DNA of 36,787 nucleotides from Acidobacteriota bacterium (GTDB lineage Bacteria > Acidobacteriota > Vicinamibacteria > Vicinamibacterales > UBA2999). Shown here one piece after another: positions 16,618-25,566 of this stretch. The translations under genes were made by a program, and so were the position numbers. Below the pieces are notes generated by a model. It was not told the DNA's origin. It searched no databases and saw nothing but the letters and a program-made list of their open reading frames with translations. Position 1 is the first letter of the stretch; each line of letters begins with the position of its first letter. The stretch is taken from assembly GCA_018000455.1 (NCBI GenBank), contig JAGNJW010000039.1:1-36787 (forward strand). The letters run 5' to 3'.

Positions 16618-18153
16618 ATGGTTCGTGTTCGCACGACGTCGGCGCTCGTGGTCGCGGGGGTGCTTGCGTTGGCGGCGGCTTCGTCCGCCCAGCAGTTCGG
16701 AACGATCACTTTCCCCACCTCGGGCGCGCCCGCGGCGCAGGAGGCCTTTCTCACCGGAGTGAAGGCCCTGCACAACTTCCAGTTCGACGAGGCGGCTCTG
16801 GCGTTCCAGGAGGCCGAGAAGGCCGACCCGAACTTCGCCATGGCCTACTGGGGCGAGGCCATGAGCCACAACCATCCGCTGTGGGCGCAGCAGGACATCG
16901 CCAAGTCGAAGGCCGCGCTCGACAAGCTCGCGCCGACGCACGAGGCGCGGCTGGCCAAGGCCAAGCTGCCGAAGGAGAAGGCGCTGCTCGAGGCGATGCA
17001 GGTGCTCTACTTCAGCCCGGGCGATAAACTGGCGCGCGACATCGCCTACTCGAACGCGATGGCGCGGCTGTATGCGCAGTATCCCGACGACAACGAGATC
17101 GGCACCTTCTATGCGCTGTCGCTGCTCGGCAGCGTGCGGCCCGGCGATAGCGGCTACCGTCGGCAGGCCCTGGCGGCGTCGATCGCCGAGAAGATCTTCG
17201 CCGCCAACCCGCAGCATCCGGGTGCCGCGCACTTCATCATCCACAGCTTCGACGATCCGGATCACGCGCCGCTGGCGCTCGAGGCCGCCAATGCCTACGC
17301 GAAGATCGCCCCGTCGGCGGCGCACGCCCTCCACATGCCGTCACACATCTACGTGCAGCGCGGGATGTGGGAGCAGGTGAAGCAGTCGAACATCGTGGCC
17401 TACAAGGCAGCGGTCGAGCTGAACACGAAGATGAAGCTGGCGGAAGGGCGCGAGGACTTCCATACCCTGGGCTGGCTCGGCTACGCCAACCAGATGCTGG
17501 GCGACTTCGAGGCTTCGAAGCAGAACGTCGAGATGGCGAAGGCCGCGGCCGACAGGAGCCCCACCAACGCCGGGCTCCGCGACGGCTATCTGGGCATGCG
17601 TGCCCGCCACATCCAGGAGTCGGGACAGTGGGAGAAGCTCACGCTTCCGGCTGCTGCCGGACCGGCCGGTGGTGAGCACGCCGGCATGCCGGGCATGAAC
17701 ATGGGCCCCTCGCAGGGGTCGGCCACCTGGGTCTACATCGTCGGCGTGAGCGCGGCCAAGCTGGGCGACATGGCCACGGCCGAGGCCGCCGAGGCCGAGC
17801 TCAAGGCGATCCGCGAAAAGGCGCAGGCCGGGCCGAATGCCTATGCCGTGCGGCCGCACGCCGTGCGCGAGAAGGAACTCGGTGCCATCATTCGCTGGGC
17901 CAAGGGCGACAAGCAGGAAGCGCTGGCACTCGCCAAGAGCGCGACCGAGGTCGAGCTGACGATGGAGCCTCCGTCGGGTCCGCCCGATCCGATCAAGCCC
18001 GCACTCGAGCTCTACGGCGAGCTTCTGCACGAAGCCGGGCAGTACAAGGACGCGGTGGCCGCCTTCGAGCAGGCGCTGCTGCGCATGCCCAATCGCACGC
18101 CGTCGGTGAAGGGGCTGGCGCAGGCGACGGCCAAGCTGAAGGCGTCGGACTAG
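16618..18153 (+). CDS. Exported tetratricopeptide-repeat protein
   Basis: A 511-residue protein with a signal peptide (about 1-23, ending SSAQQ). The mature part is almost wholly helical, with repeated TPR-like units, for example FQFDEAALAFQEAEKADPNFAMAYW near the N-terminus and AGQYKDAVAAFEQALLRMPN near the C-terminus. HALHMPSHIYVQRGMWEQ (about 238-255) is typical of a widely distributed, uncharacterised TPR family. A His/Met-rich tract, EHAGMPGMNMGPSQ (about 355-368), sits in a loop and could bind a metal such as copper, but there is no copper gene nearby. Start is ATG 16618 with a good ribosome site. The adjacent DUF885 gene is on the same strand, 54 nt downstream, so a shared role is possible. 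Confidence 0.85.
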   Translation: MVRVRTTSALVVAGVLALAAASSAQQFGTITFPTSGAPAAQEAFLTGVKALHNFQFDEAALAFQEAEKADPNFAMAYWGEAMSHNHPLWAQQDIAKSKAALDKLAPTHEARLAKAKLPKEKALLEAMQVLYFSPGDKLARDIAYSNAMARLYAQYPDDNEIGTFYALSLLGSVRPGDSGYRRQALAASIAEKIFAANPQHPGAAHFIIHSFDDPDHAPLALEAANAYAKIAPSAAHALHMPSHIYVQRGMWEQVKQSNIVAYKAAVELNTKMKLAEGREDFHTLGWLGYANQMLGDFEASKQNVEMAKAAADRSPTNAGLRDGYLGMRARHIQESGQWEKLTLPAAAGPAGGEHAGMPGMNMGPSQGSATWVYIVGVSAAKLGDMATAEAAEAELKAIREKAQAGPNAYAVRPHAVREKELGAIIRWAKGDKQEALALAKSATEVELTMEPPSGPPDPIKPALELYGELLHEAGQYKDAVAAFEQALLRMPNRTPSVKGLAQATAKLKASD

Positions 18154-18194
18154 ACCCGCCCACTCCGAACCGGCGACACCCTCGTCGCCTGCTG

Positions 18195-18200
18195 TACGAT
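18195..18200 (+). promoter_or_regulatory. -10-like TACGAT before the DUF885 gene
   Basis: TACGAT ends 7 nt before ATG 18208. A GCGACA at 18173-18178 matches four of six -35 positions at a 16-nt spacer. The hexamer itself overlaps the upstream in-frame ATG at 18199, favouring 18208 as the start. Confidence 0.4.
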
Positions 18201-18207
18201 GCGTGGC

Positions 18208-19956
18208 ATGTCACCTGCCGGTGCGTGCCACGCTTTCGTTGTACTGACTCTTGCGCTGGTCGCCGCCTGCGCGCCGGCGCCACGGCCGGCGCCCGAACGC
18301 TTCGACGTGTTCGTCGACGCCTTCCTCGACCACTTCGCCCAGCATCACCCGGCGATTGCCGCCGGCAACGGCCTGCACATCTACGACGACCGGCTCGAGG
18401 ACTTCTCGGCCACCTCCGTGGCGGCCGAGATCGACGGCTGGAAGGGGCTGCGCACGCGGCTCGATGCGATTCCCGTCGCGGCGCTCACGCCCGACGAGCG
18501 CATCGATCACCGCATCGTCAGCGGCCTCATCGAGGCGTGGCTGCTCGACCTCGACACCAACAAGAGCTGGCAGAAGAATCTGATGGTCTATGCCGCGGCG
18601 GTGTCGGACGGCGTGCACAACCTGATGACCATGGAATCGTCGCCGGCCGACGTCCGGGCTCGGCGCATCATCGCCAAGCTGCGTGGCGTGCCGATGCTGC
18701 TCCAAGCGGCGCGGACCAACATCAGCTCTTCGCCGCGGGTGATGGCCGAGCGCGGCGTGCGGATGCTCACCGGCGCCTCGGGCATGCTCACCACCGACGT
18801 GCCCCTGGCGTTTGCCGCGCTCGATGACCCGACACTCAAAGGCGGACTGCTGGCGGCGACGACCTCGGCGGCCAGCGAGATCGACGGCTTCATCCGCTGG
18901 TTCGAGCAGGAACGTCTGCCGTCGGCGGATGCCGCTTTCGCGGTGGGGAAGGTGGGCGTCGAAGCCCGCTACCGCGCCGAAGAGCTCTTCGACGTGCCCG
19001 TCGAGACGCTGCTGGCCATCGGCGAGCGCGAACTCGCCGCCAACGAGGCGGCATTCGTCGCTGCGGCCGCGCGCGTCGATCCGAGGCGTCCGGCCCTGGC
19101 CGTGTGGAAAGACGTGCTCGCAAACCATCCGGTGCGCGGCGCGCTGGTCCCGGCCGCCCAGAAGGCGGTCGACGAATTGCAGGCCTTCGTGGTCGAGCAG
19201 CAGCTCGTCACGCTGCCGGCGAGCGAGCGCGTGGTCGTGGCCGCCGCGCCGCCCTTCGACCTGGGTCTGGCCTCGATGCACTCGTCGCCGCCGCTCGAGG
19301 CGACGCCGGTGAAGAGCTACTTCTACGTGACCGACGCGCAGGCCGGCTGGGACGCCGCCCGGCAGGACGCATGGTTGCAGAAGTTCAACATTCCGACGCT
19401 CACCGTGATGAGCGCGCACGAGGTGATGCCGGGCCACTATGTGCACAGCGTGTTCATGCGTAAGACGCCCGGCAAGATCCGCCGCATCTGGATCGGCTTG
19501 AATCCGTTTCCACAACCTTCGTCTGGTCAGGACGGCTGGGCCCACTACGCCGAGCAGATGATGCTCGATGAGGGCTTTCGAGCCGACGATCCCCGCTACC
19601 GGATGGCCCAGGCGAGCGAGGCGCTGACGCGTGTCTGCCGGCTGGTCGCAGGCATTCGGCTGCACACCGGCGAGTGGACGGTGGAGCAGGCGGCCGCCCT
19701 CTTCGAGGCGCGCGCGCACCTGCCGGCGCCGGCGGCGCGCCAGGAGGCCGAGCGCGGCACCTACGACCCGACCTACGGCGGCTACTTCCTGGGCAAGCTG
19801 GCGATGCTGAAGCTGCGCGACGACGTCAAGGCCGCCCGCGGCGCCGCCTTCAGCCTGCGCGAGTTCCACGAGCAGGTGATGACCAACGGTATCGCGCCGC
19901 TCTGGGCGCATCGCCAGTTGCTGCTCCCGGGCGACACCTCACCCGTGCTGCAGTAG
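18208..19956 (+). CDS. DUF885 family lipoprotein, putative metallopeptidase
   Basis: A 582-residue exported protein. The signal ends in a lipobox LVAAC with C21 as the lipidation site, so the protein should be anchored in the outer or inner membrane. The chain shows the DUF885 pattern, including the zinc-peptidase-like motif HEVMPGH (H404-H410) and, about 40 residues later, DGWAHYAEQMM, where the usual E of EGWA is D. Late motif TYGGYFLGKLAM is also typical. Members are related to M32-type carboxypeptidases, but substrates are mostly unknown. Two ATGs lie at 18199 and 18208; I prefer 18208 because of the promoter position and signal-peptide length. The 3' end is 10 nt from the stop of the convergent DUF5916 gene. 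Confidence 0.88.
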   Translation: MSPAGACHAFVVLTLALVAACAPAPRPAPERFDVFVDAFLDHFAQHHPAIAAGNGLHIYDDRLEDFSATSVAAEIDGWKGLRTRLDAIPVAALTPDERIDHRIVSGLIEAWLLDLDTNKSWQKNLMVYAAAVSDGVHNLMTMESSPADVRARRIIAKLRGVPMLLQAARTNISSSPRVMAERGVRMLTGASGMLTTDVPLAFAALDDPTLKGGLLAATTSAASEIDGFIRWFEQERLPSADAAFAVGKVGVEARYRAEELFDVPVETLLAIGERELAANEAAFVAAAARVDPRRPALAVWKDVLANHPVRGALVPAAQKAVDELQAFVVEQQLVTLPASERVVVAAAPPFDLGLASMHSSPPLEATPVKSYFYVTDAQAGWDAARQDAWLQKFNIPTLTVMSAHEVMPGHYVHSVFMRKTPGKIRRIWIGLNPFPQPSSGQDGWAHYAEQMMLDEGFRADDPRYRMAQASEALTRVCRLVAGIRLHTGEWTVEQAAALFEARAHLPAPAARQEAERGTYDPTYGGYFLGKLAMLKLRDDVKAARGAAFSLREFHEQVMTNGIAPLWAHRQLLLPGDTSPVLQ

Positions 19957-19966
19957 CCGAAGCCGC

Positions 19967-22195
19967 CTAAAACCTCTTCGTGTAGACGACTTTCGCCGCT
20001 CCGCGGCGATCGAGCGTGCGGAAGCGTTGATTCGGGTCGAGGTGGTCGTCGACCCAGTTGTGGGTGTAGACGAGGAAGACGTCGTTGCCCGGACGCACGA
20101 TCCAGCGGTAGCGTGACTGCCAGCCGAGTCCGCGGCTCACCGAGTCGTACTGGACGTTGTTCACGAGGTACATGAACGGGCTGAACTGCGTGTCGGCGAC
20201 GACGCGGATGAGGCGGGTGTCGAAGCGTCCTTCTGGCAGCGTCACCCGGTTGTATTCGTAGGTCGTGTTGACGCGCACGCCGGGGCGCGGCCGCACATCG
20301 ACGCCGAGGCTGTACTCCGTGCGATCGCCCGAGAAGAATCCACCCCACTCGATGCTCGGACGGAGGGCGACGACGCGCTGGTTGGCGGTGCTCAACGACG
20401 CTTGGTAGCGCGTGAATGAGTACTCGCGTCCGGCCGGCAGCGTCACCGACGAGCTGATGGCGAAGTCTCTCTGCAGCCGCTCGTAGGACGGCGTGACATT
20501 GAGTTCGATGTTGTCGCCGCTGTGGAACTCGACGCGGCCGAGGCGAACGTCGATCTCGCGTGTCACCCACTCGTTGTTCAGGTCGGTGAAGAGATCCGTG
20601 GCGACGCCCCAGCCGTAGCGACGCACCTTGGGGTGCCGTGCCGCCGGCCGGCGCATGTAGAAGACGGTGGGGTTGTAGTGCCGAAAGCCGCGGCGCGGCG
20701 TGAAGCCCACGGCGGGATCGAAACGCGCCCCGACCTGCTGGAAGCCGCCCCCGCCCTCCCAGATGTCGTTCGGATACCAGAGCCAGCCGCCGAAGGCGCG
20801 GCTGTCGCCGAGGCTGTCGCTGTTGGTGGCTTGCATCCAGAAGGCCGACGCCTCGAGGTTCTTGCTGCCGATGAACGACCGGGTCGCCAGGCGGGCGTCG
20901 AGGCCGATCGTGTGCCGCGTGCCGAGCGCGGATTGCCCGCGCGTGGCGCGTCCCGTGTAGAGCGCGCCGACGTACGACTGCTCGAGGATACGCCGCCGCG
21001 TCCGCAGGACCAGGAAGTCTTCGCCGAGCGACGGGCCATCCTCGCCGGTGCGCACGTAGAGGGCGCCGATGTCCTGGCGGCCGGCCTGGCCGATGACCTT
21101 GGTGCCGATGTCGACGCGTTGCGGCTGACCGCTGGCGTCGAGGCCGATGCGCCGCGAGAAGAACGCGCGGTTGGCGAAGTCGAAGAAGGTGGCGCCGTCG
21201 AGGAAGAACGTCCGCCGCTCCGGCAGGAAGAGCGGAAACCGCGTCAGGTTAACCAGGCGCTGATCCACTTCGGTCTCGGCGAAGTCGGTGTTGAACGACG
21301 CCACCCCCCGCAGGCTCGGCGTGAAGTTGTAGCTGACGTCCCCGCCGACGTTCGCCGACCCGTGTCGCGCGACCGCGGGCGTGCGCCCAGGGGCGTCGGC
21401 GAGGTAGCCGGCCGAGTACGGTTTGAGCTCCCAGCCGCGGCCCTGGGCGACGTCGGTGAGCCCCACCAGCAGGCCCGCTGTCGCCATGCGGCGCAGGCCC
21501 TGATTGCGCTGATGTCCGGTCCACAGCAGCTCCTCGTTCTTGCGCCGGACGGTGCGCTGGAAGTTGATGCCCCAGGCCGGCGCGTTCGGATCGAAGGCCA
21601 GCGTCAGGAACGGGATGTCGATCTCGAGCACCCAGCCGATCTCGCTCGGCTTCGCCCGTGCGTTCCAGATGCCGTCCCACTCGCGGGCGTTGGAGCCGCC
21701 GGGGCCCATCAGGGCATCGGCCATGAGACCGGCCGGGTTCATCTCGAAGAAGTAGCCGGTCTGCTGGTTCAGGAACGTATCCATCGTCCACATGAAGCGA
21801 TCGTCGGCGCTCAGAAACTCGTCGCGCTTGCTGGTGTTGCCCTTGAGCTTGTCGGGCTCCGAGTCGAACATCGTCGCGCCGATGTAGAGATGGTTGCGGT
21901 TGAAGACGATGCGCACCTCGGTGCGCTCGGTGGGCGTGCCGCCGAGCACCGGGTCCTGCATGATGAACTCGCCGCCGTGCTGGGCCCGGCCCCACGCCGG
22001 CTCGTCGAGAACGCCGTCGAGTACGATGCGCTCGCCGTCGCGCAAGCGCTCGGCGGTCATGGTGCGCCGGCCGGAGTTCAGGATGTCGGCCTGCGTGGCG
22101 GGCGCGGGCGGCGTGGCGGGCCCAGGCGGCGTCTGCGCGGCGGTGGGCGAGGTCAGCACGAGCAACGCCAGGAGGGCGGCGGCGATGTCACGCAC
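19967..22195 (-). CDS. DUF5916 outer-membrane protein with CBM9-like N-domain
   Basis: A 742-residue exported protein: signal peptide (about 1-21, ending TAAQ), a domain at about 45-210 resembling family 9 carbohydrate-binding modules (VLDGVLDEPAW, then EVRIVFNRNHLYIGATMFDS), and a long beta-rich C-terminal DUF5916 region that ends AAKVVYTKRF, with the terminal Phe expected of outer-membrane barrels. Characteristic family stretches are PERRTFFLDGATFFDF and GGDVSYNFTPS. Its function is not known; a surface binding or transport role is inferred. The start is GTG 22195, giving a proper signal peptide; it overlaps the acetyltransferase stop by 8 nt (GTGCGTGA). It is the last gene of a coupled four-gene operon. 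Confidence 0.88.
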   Translation of the reverse strand: MRDIAAALLALLVLTSPTAAQTPPGPATPPAPATQADILNSGRRTMTAERLRDGERIVLDGVLDEPAWGRAQHGGEFIMQDPVLGGTPTERTEVRIVFNRNHLYIGATMFDSEPDKLKGNTSKRDEFLSADDRFMWTMDTFLNQQTGYFFEMNPAGLMADALMGPGGSNAREWDGIWNARAKPSEIGWVLEIDIPFLTLAFDPNAPAWGINFQRTVRRKNEELLWTGHQRNQGLRRMATAGLLVGLTDVAQGRGWELKPYSAGYLADAPGRTPAVARHGSANVGGDVSYNFTPSLRGVASFNTDFAETEVDQRLVNLTRFPLFLPERRTFFLDGATFFDFANRAFFSRRIGLDASGQPQRVDIGTKVIGQAGRQDIGALYVRTGEDGPSLGEDFLVLRTRRRILEQSYVGALYTGRATRGQSALGTRHTIGLDARLATRSFIGSKNLEASAFWMQATNSDSLGDSRAFGGWLWYPNDIWEGGGGFQQVGARFDPAVGFTPRRGFRHYNPTVFYMRRPAARHPKVRRYGWGVATDLFTDLNNEWVTREIDVRLGRVEFHSGDNIELNVTPSYERLQRDFAISSSVTLPAGREYSFTRYQASLSTANQRVVALRPSIEWGGFFSGDRTEYSLGVDVRPRPGVRVNTTYEYNRVTLPEGRFDTRLIRVVADTQFSPFMYLVNNVQYDSVSRGLGWQSRYRWIVRPGNDVFLVYTHNWVDDHLDPNQRFRTLDRRGAAKVVYTKRF

Positions 22196-22907
22196 GGCGC
22201 GCCTCCGTGACGAGATCGGCGAGCCGCCGCACCTGCCGCCCCTCGGCATCGCGGTTGTCCGGCGCCAGCCAGGCGAGGAACCCGCGTTCGATGGCCGGGA
22301 ACTCGCCGTCGAGGATCGAGTACCAGGCGGTATCGCGACTGCGGCCTTTGTACACCGTGGCTTGCCGGAACACGCCTTCGAAGGTGAACCCCAGCCGCTC
22401 GGCCGCCAGCCGCGAGGGGGCATTCAGCGCGTCGCACTTCCACTCGTAGCGGCGGTAGCCGAGGGCGAAGGCGTGCTGCATCATGAGCCACATCGCTTCG
22501 CTCGCCAGCGACGTGCGCTGGGCCAGCGGCGAGAAGTTGATGTGGCCGACCTCTATTGAGCCGGCCGCCGGCTCGATCCGCATGTAGCTGGCCACGCCGA
22601 CCGGCGCCGCGGTGGTGCGGTCCACGATCGTGAAGAAGTACGGATCGCCGCCCGAGGCCACACCGCGCAGCCAGGCGTCGTAGGCGTCGAAGGTCGGGAA
22701 GGGGCCAATCGGGAGGTAGGTCCAGTTGCGGCCGTCGCGGTCGAGCGCGTTGGCGTCGTAGAGCGCCCGCGCGTGGCGGGCTGGATCGAGGCGCTCGAGG
22801 CGCGTCCAGGTACCTTCGAGCGCCGTCGTCGTCGGGCGCGGCGGTGGCTGCCAGGCATCGAGCGGCTCGCCGATGGGCTGGCCGAGCGCGTTCAGGCGCG
22901 AAGTCAT
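22188..22907 (-). CDS. GNAT-family N-acetyltransferase (RimJ/RimL type)
   Basis: A 239-residue cytosolic acyltransferase of the RimJ/RimL-like GNAT group. Typical elements are an N-terminal TRLERLDPARHARALYDAN, the central GSIEVGHINFSPLAQRTSLA with the acetyl-CoA loop, EAMWLMMQHAFALGYRRYEWKCDALNAPSRLAAERLGF and EGVFRQATVYKGRSRDTAWY, the late family signature. It may acetylate a protein N-terminus or an antibiotic-type amine; the substrate is unknown. The start ATG 22907 follows a GGGGAG and overlaps the stop of the small ORF upstream by ATGA. It overlaps the DUF5916 gene by 8 nt, so all three should be translated in coupled fashion. Confidence 0.9.
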   Translation of the reverse strand: MTSRLNALGQPIGEPLDAWQPPPRPTTTALEGTWTRLERLDPARHARALYDANALDRDGRNWTYLPIGPFPTFDAYDAWLRGVASGGDPYFFTIVDRTTAAPVGVASYMRIEPAAGSIEVGHINFSPLAQRTSLASEAMWLMMQHAFALGYRRYEWKCDALNAPSRLAAERLGFTFEGVFRQATVYKGRSRDTAWYSILDGEFPAIERGFLAWLAPDNRDAEGRQVRRLADLVTEARRA

Positions 22908-23062
22908 CGTAGAGAACTCCCCAGGGCGCCCACCGGGGCGCCGACATGACGCGCCGGATCGAGCTGCGCCTGGGCGGACAGAGCGCACACGGCGACGAAG
23001 GCGCTGCCCAGGCCGGCGCGCAGGAACGGCGCGCCGGGCCGCGGCACTGGCAACGCGGTCAC
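22904..23062 (-). CDS. Small secreted-type ORF inside operon (52 aa, hypothetical)
   Basis: Too short for usual gene cut-offs, this frame starts at GTG 23062, one base after the stop of the dienelactone hydrolase gene, and ends at a TGA whose bases overlap the acetyltransferase ATG as ATGA. The product has a hydrophobic core AGLGSAFVAVCALSAQA with a possible signal-peptidase site after SAQA, and a short mature tail (LDPARHVGAPVGALGSSLR). The precise packing against both neighbours argues for translation. No family is recognised. It could be a leader peptide for coupling or a small envelope protein. It could also be non-coding spacer that happens to be open, since there is no ribosome site of its own in the first bases. 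Confidence 0.4.
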   Translation of the reverse strand: MTALPVPRPGAPFLRAGLGSAFVAVCALSAQAQLDPARHVGAPVGALGSSLR

Positions 23063-23063
23063 G

Positions 23064-23957
23064 CTATTTGCGGAGCGTCGCGGCGAAGAAGTCGGTCGTG
23101 CGCTTCCACGCCTCGGCTGCGGCCGCCTTGTCGTAGCGCGGCGTCGTGTCGTTGTTGAAGCCGTGCTGCGTGCCCGCGTACATGTGCATCGTGTACTTCA
23201 CGCCGGCCGCCTTGAGGGCAGCCTCGTAGGCCGGCCAGGCCGCATTGATCCGTTCGTCGGTGCCGGCGTAGTGGATGAGGAGCTGCGCCTTGACCTTCGG
23301 CACGTCCTCGGCCGCTGGCGGGCTCCCGTAGAACGGGACCGAGGCCAGCAGGTCCGGCACGCGCGTGGCCAGCAGGTTGCAAACGCCGCCGCCGTAGCAG
23401 AACCCGACCGCGCCGATCCGGCCGTTGCACTCGGCGTGGCCCTTCAGGAAGCCGGCCGCCGCCACCATGTCCTCGCGCGTCTTGGTCTGATCGAGCTTGC
23501 CGAAGAGCGTGCGCGCTTCGTCTTCGCCGGCGGCCGGGTAGCCGCCCAGTGGCGTCAACGCGTCGGGCGCGAAGGCGACGTAGCCGTCGAGCGCCACGCG
23601 CCTCGCGATGTCTTCGATATGCGGGTTCAGTCCGCGGTTCTCGTGGATGACGAGCACTCCGGGCAGTGTCCCGGCCGCCTTGGCCGGTCGCACGAGGTAG
23701 CCCTTCATCGTCCCGTAGCCCTGCGGCGAGGCGTACTCGACGACGTCGGCCTTGAGGCGGGCGTCGTCTTTGGCCACCTGCTGCGCTTCGGCGAACTTCG
23801 GGCTCAGATCGTCGAGCAGCATCGACGCCGTGATGCCACCGACGGCGTACTTGGCGGCCTTGTCGAGGAAGCCGCGGCGATCGAGTGCGCCGTGCACGTA
23901 GGCATCGAACAGGATGAGCACTTCAGGATCGAAATCAGCTGCGGTCTTGCGCGCCAT
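23064..23957 (-). CDS. Dienelactone hydrolase-family protein with Tat-like N-terminus
   Basis: A 297-residue alpha/beta hydrolase. The catalytic triad of dienelactone hydrolases is visible: C187 in GFCYGGG, D234 in AGTDERIN and H265 in GTQHGFNND, with the E106 region VIHENRGLNPH. An N-terminal extension of about 60 residues contains DRRGFLDKAAKYAVGG (26-41), a twin-arginine-like motif followed by a weak hydrophobic stretch, so export by Tat is possible; this extension is frequent in exported members. The start is ATG 23957 with GGAGGG upstream; the frame is open 24 codons further without a signal. Substrates are lactones or esters of unknown type. It is the first gene of an operon with a small ORF, a GNAT enzyme and DUF5916. 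Confidence 0.92.
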   Translation of the reverse strand: MARKTAADFDPEVLILFDAYVHGALDRRGFLDKAAKYAVGGITASMLLDDLSPKFAEAQQVAKDDARLKADVVEYASPQGYGTMKGYLVRPAKAAGTLPGVLVIHENRGLNPHIEDIARRVALDGYVAFAPDALTPLGGYPAAGEDEARTLFGKLDQTKTREDMVAAAGFLKGHAECNGRIGAVGFCYGGGVCNLLATRVPDLLASVPFYGSPPAAEDVPKVKAQLLIHYAGTDERINAAWPAYEAALKAAGVKYTMHMYAGTQHGFNNDTTPRYDKAAAAEAWKRTTDFFAATLRK

Positions 23958-23980
23958 GGCGGAGCCCTCCGGGAACCGCG

Positions 23981-23986
23981 ATCTTA
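23981..23986 (-). promoter_or_regulatory. -10-like TAAGAT of the hydrolase operon
   Basis: TAAGAT is read on the minus strand 23 nt before the ATG at 23957, with a GGAGGG ribosome site between. It is the likely promoter for the four-gene operon. Confidence 0.4.
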
Positions 23987-24095
23987 CCCTCATCTCGTGA
24001 TTGAGCGACCGCGTGATCGGGCGGCCCATCGGGCCGTCGAAGTCGAAGTGCTGTGCCGGAGAGGGCCGGCCTCGACCGCGGCCGGCGCCCGCCTG

Positions 24096-25556
24096 TCAGG
24101 GGCGGCGGCGCGGGCCGCCGCCGAGAAGCTGCTCGACTTTCTGCCAGACCTGGCGGCCCACCTGCGTGCCCACCGCCCGCGCGGCCAGGTCGCCGCTCTC
24201 GAAATGAATGCCGCCGAAGCGACGCGACAGCCCGGCTTCGTCGGCGGCTTCGCCAAAGGTCGGCCACGTCAGGGTCACGTCGACTGCCGGCGTCAGGCCT
24301 GGTTCGACCGTCGAGCTGCCCGCCTTGAAGGTGTAGGAGGCGCCGAAGAGCGGACTGCGCGTCACCGCCGTGAGCACGGTCGCGGCGGCCGCGCTGAAGC
24401 CGCTGTGACCCGAGGTGTACTCGGCAAACGGCGGCGTGGCGAGGTACGACTGGAAGGCCTCCCCGGGCATGAGCCGCGTGCCGAGACCCGGACCGCCCCA
24501 GGCCGCGATGGTCGTGCCAGCGGCCAGGAACCGGATGGCCGAGATGGGCCGGACGTAGTCGTACGCCACCTTGGCGTCCCAGACGGCGATGCTCGCGTCG
24601 AGCAGGGCGTTGCCGAGCGCGAAAAACATCACGACGTCCTGACTGAGCGTATGGCGATCGCGGGCCGACACCCACTGTGCGAGCACGCTCCAGTGGCCGG
24701 GCGGCGTTTCCGTGCTGGGCCCATCCGCCCAGTACTCGGCGATCGCCTTGTCGCGATCGGTCAGGTCCGCACTCAGCAGCCGCACCGCCTCTGCCTCGAA
24801 CGCGTAGCGAGGGTCCGGATACTGCGGCGGCGGGCCTGGCCTGAACTGGGCGGCCGACGTGAGCGCGAACGGACGAACCAGGCCCCACTGTGGCGTGAGA
24901 AACGTCTGCACCGTGCCATCGGCCGCACGCTGCGGTTGCCAGCGATTGGGGTCGGTCAGCCGATCGGGCGTGTTCACCGGGAGGTAGTTCGTGTAGTCGG
25001 AGTACGGACCGGTGCCCGCGCTCCCGAGCTGGTTGGCGCCGTCCACGTGGCGCACGGCCAGCACCAAGGCCGCGCAGCGACTGCCGAGCCCGGCGGACGT
25101 GGCGGCGTCGGTGGTCGGCGTGGCCGCCAGGCCGAGGTCCCGCAGGAGTGGATCGAAGAGCGCCGCCTTCTCGGTCGGAAAGAGATCGACCAGCGTCTGA
25201 TACGCGGCCAGGCTGACGGCGGCCTCGGCATGCGCCTGGTCGCGTTCGGCGAGCGGCCGGCGCAGGTCGCGATCCCAGTGGACGCCGGTGGCCACCGGAT
25301 CGTAGGCCGCCCAGGCATCGTAGATCGCCGTATGCACGATGGCGAGCGCGCGCGCGGTCCACATCGGGCGGAACTGGGTGCGGCGGACGGCCTCGACGAG
25401 GGCTGCGTTCCAGCGGATGACGACGCTCGGCTGCCAGGCGCCGCGCGGTACGGCCTGGCCCGGTCCCTGTGCCGAGGCCACGGCGGCGGGAACCAAGAGC
25501 GCTGCGACCAAGGCCAGGACCGACACGACGACACGACGACAGCACAGCCTGCGCAT
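24096..25556 (-). CDS. Vanadium-dependent haloperoxidase-like PAP2-superfamily protein
   Basis: A 486-residue exported enzyme. The signal peptide is about 1-30 (ending ASAQ). The vanadate or phosphate pocket of the superfamily is complete: K329 and R336 in KVAYDYVRPI, SGH at 382-384 in YTSGHSGFSAA, and R446 with H451 in RRFGGIHFESGD. Vanadium haloperoxidases oxidise halides with H2O2, and the same fold also serves as acid phosphatase; sequence alone does not tell which reaction occurs. The start ATG 25556 gives a standard signal peptide; the longer open frame to 26198 is a shadow of the neighbour gene. TACACT lies 10 nt upstream of the ATG. It is divergent from the Gfo/Idh gene. Confidence 0.9.
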   Translation of the reverse strand: MRRLCCRRVVVSVLALVAALLVPAAVASAQGPGQAVPRGAWQPSVVIRWNAALVEAVRRTQFRPMWTARALAIVHTAIYDAWAAYDPVATGVHWDRDLRRPLAERDQAHAEAAVSLAAYQTLVDLFPTEKAALFDPLLRDLGLAATPTTDAATSAGLGSRCAALVLAVRHVDGANQLGSAGTGPYSDYTNYLPVNTPDRLTDPNRWQPQRAADGTVQTFLTPQWGLVRPFALTSAAQFRPGPPPQYPDPRYAFEAEAVRLLSADLTDRDKAIAEYWADGPSTETPPGHWSVLAQWVSARDRHTLSQDVVMFFALGNALLDASIAVWDAKVAYDYVRPISAIRFLAAGTTIAAWGGPGLGTRLMPGEAFQSYLATPPFAEYTSGHSGFSAAAATVLTAVTRSPLFGASYTFKAGSSTVEPGLTPAVDVTLTWPTFGEAADEAGLSRRFGGIHFESGDLAARAVGTQVGRQVWQKVEQLLGGGPRRRP

Positions 25557-25566
25557 GAGTCCCACT

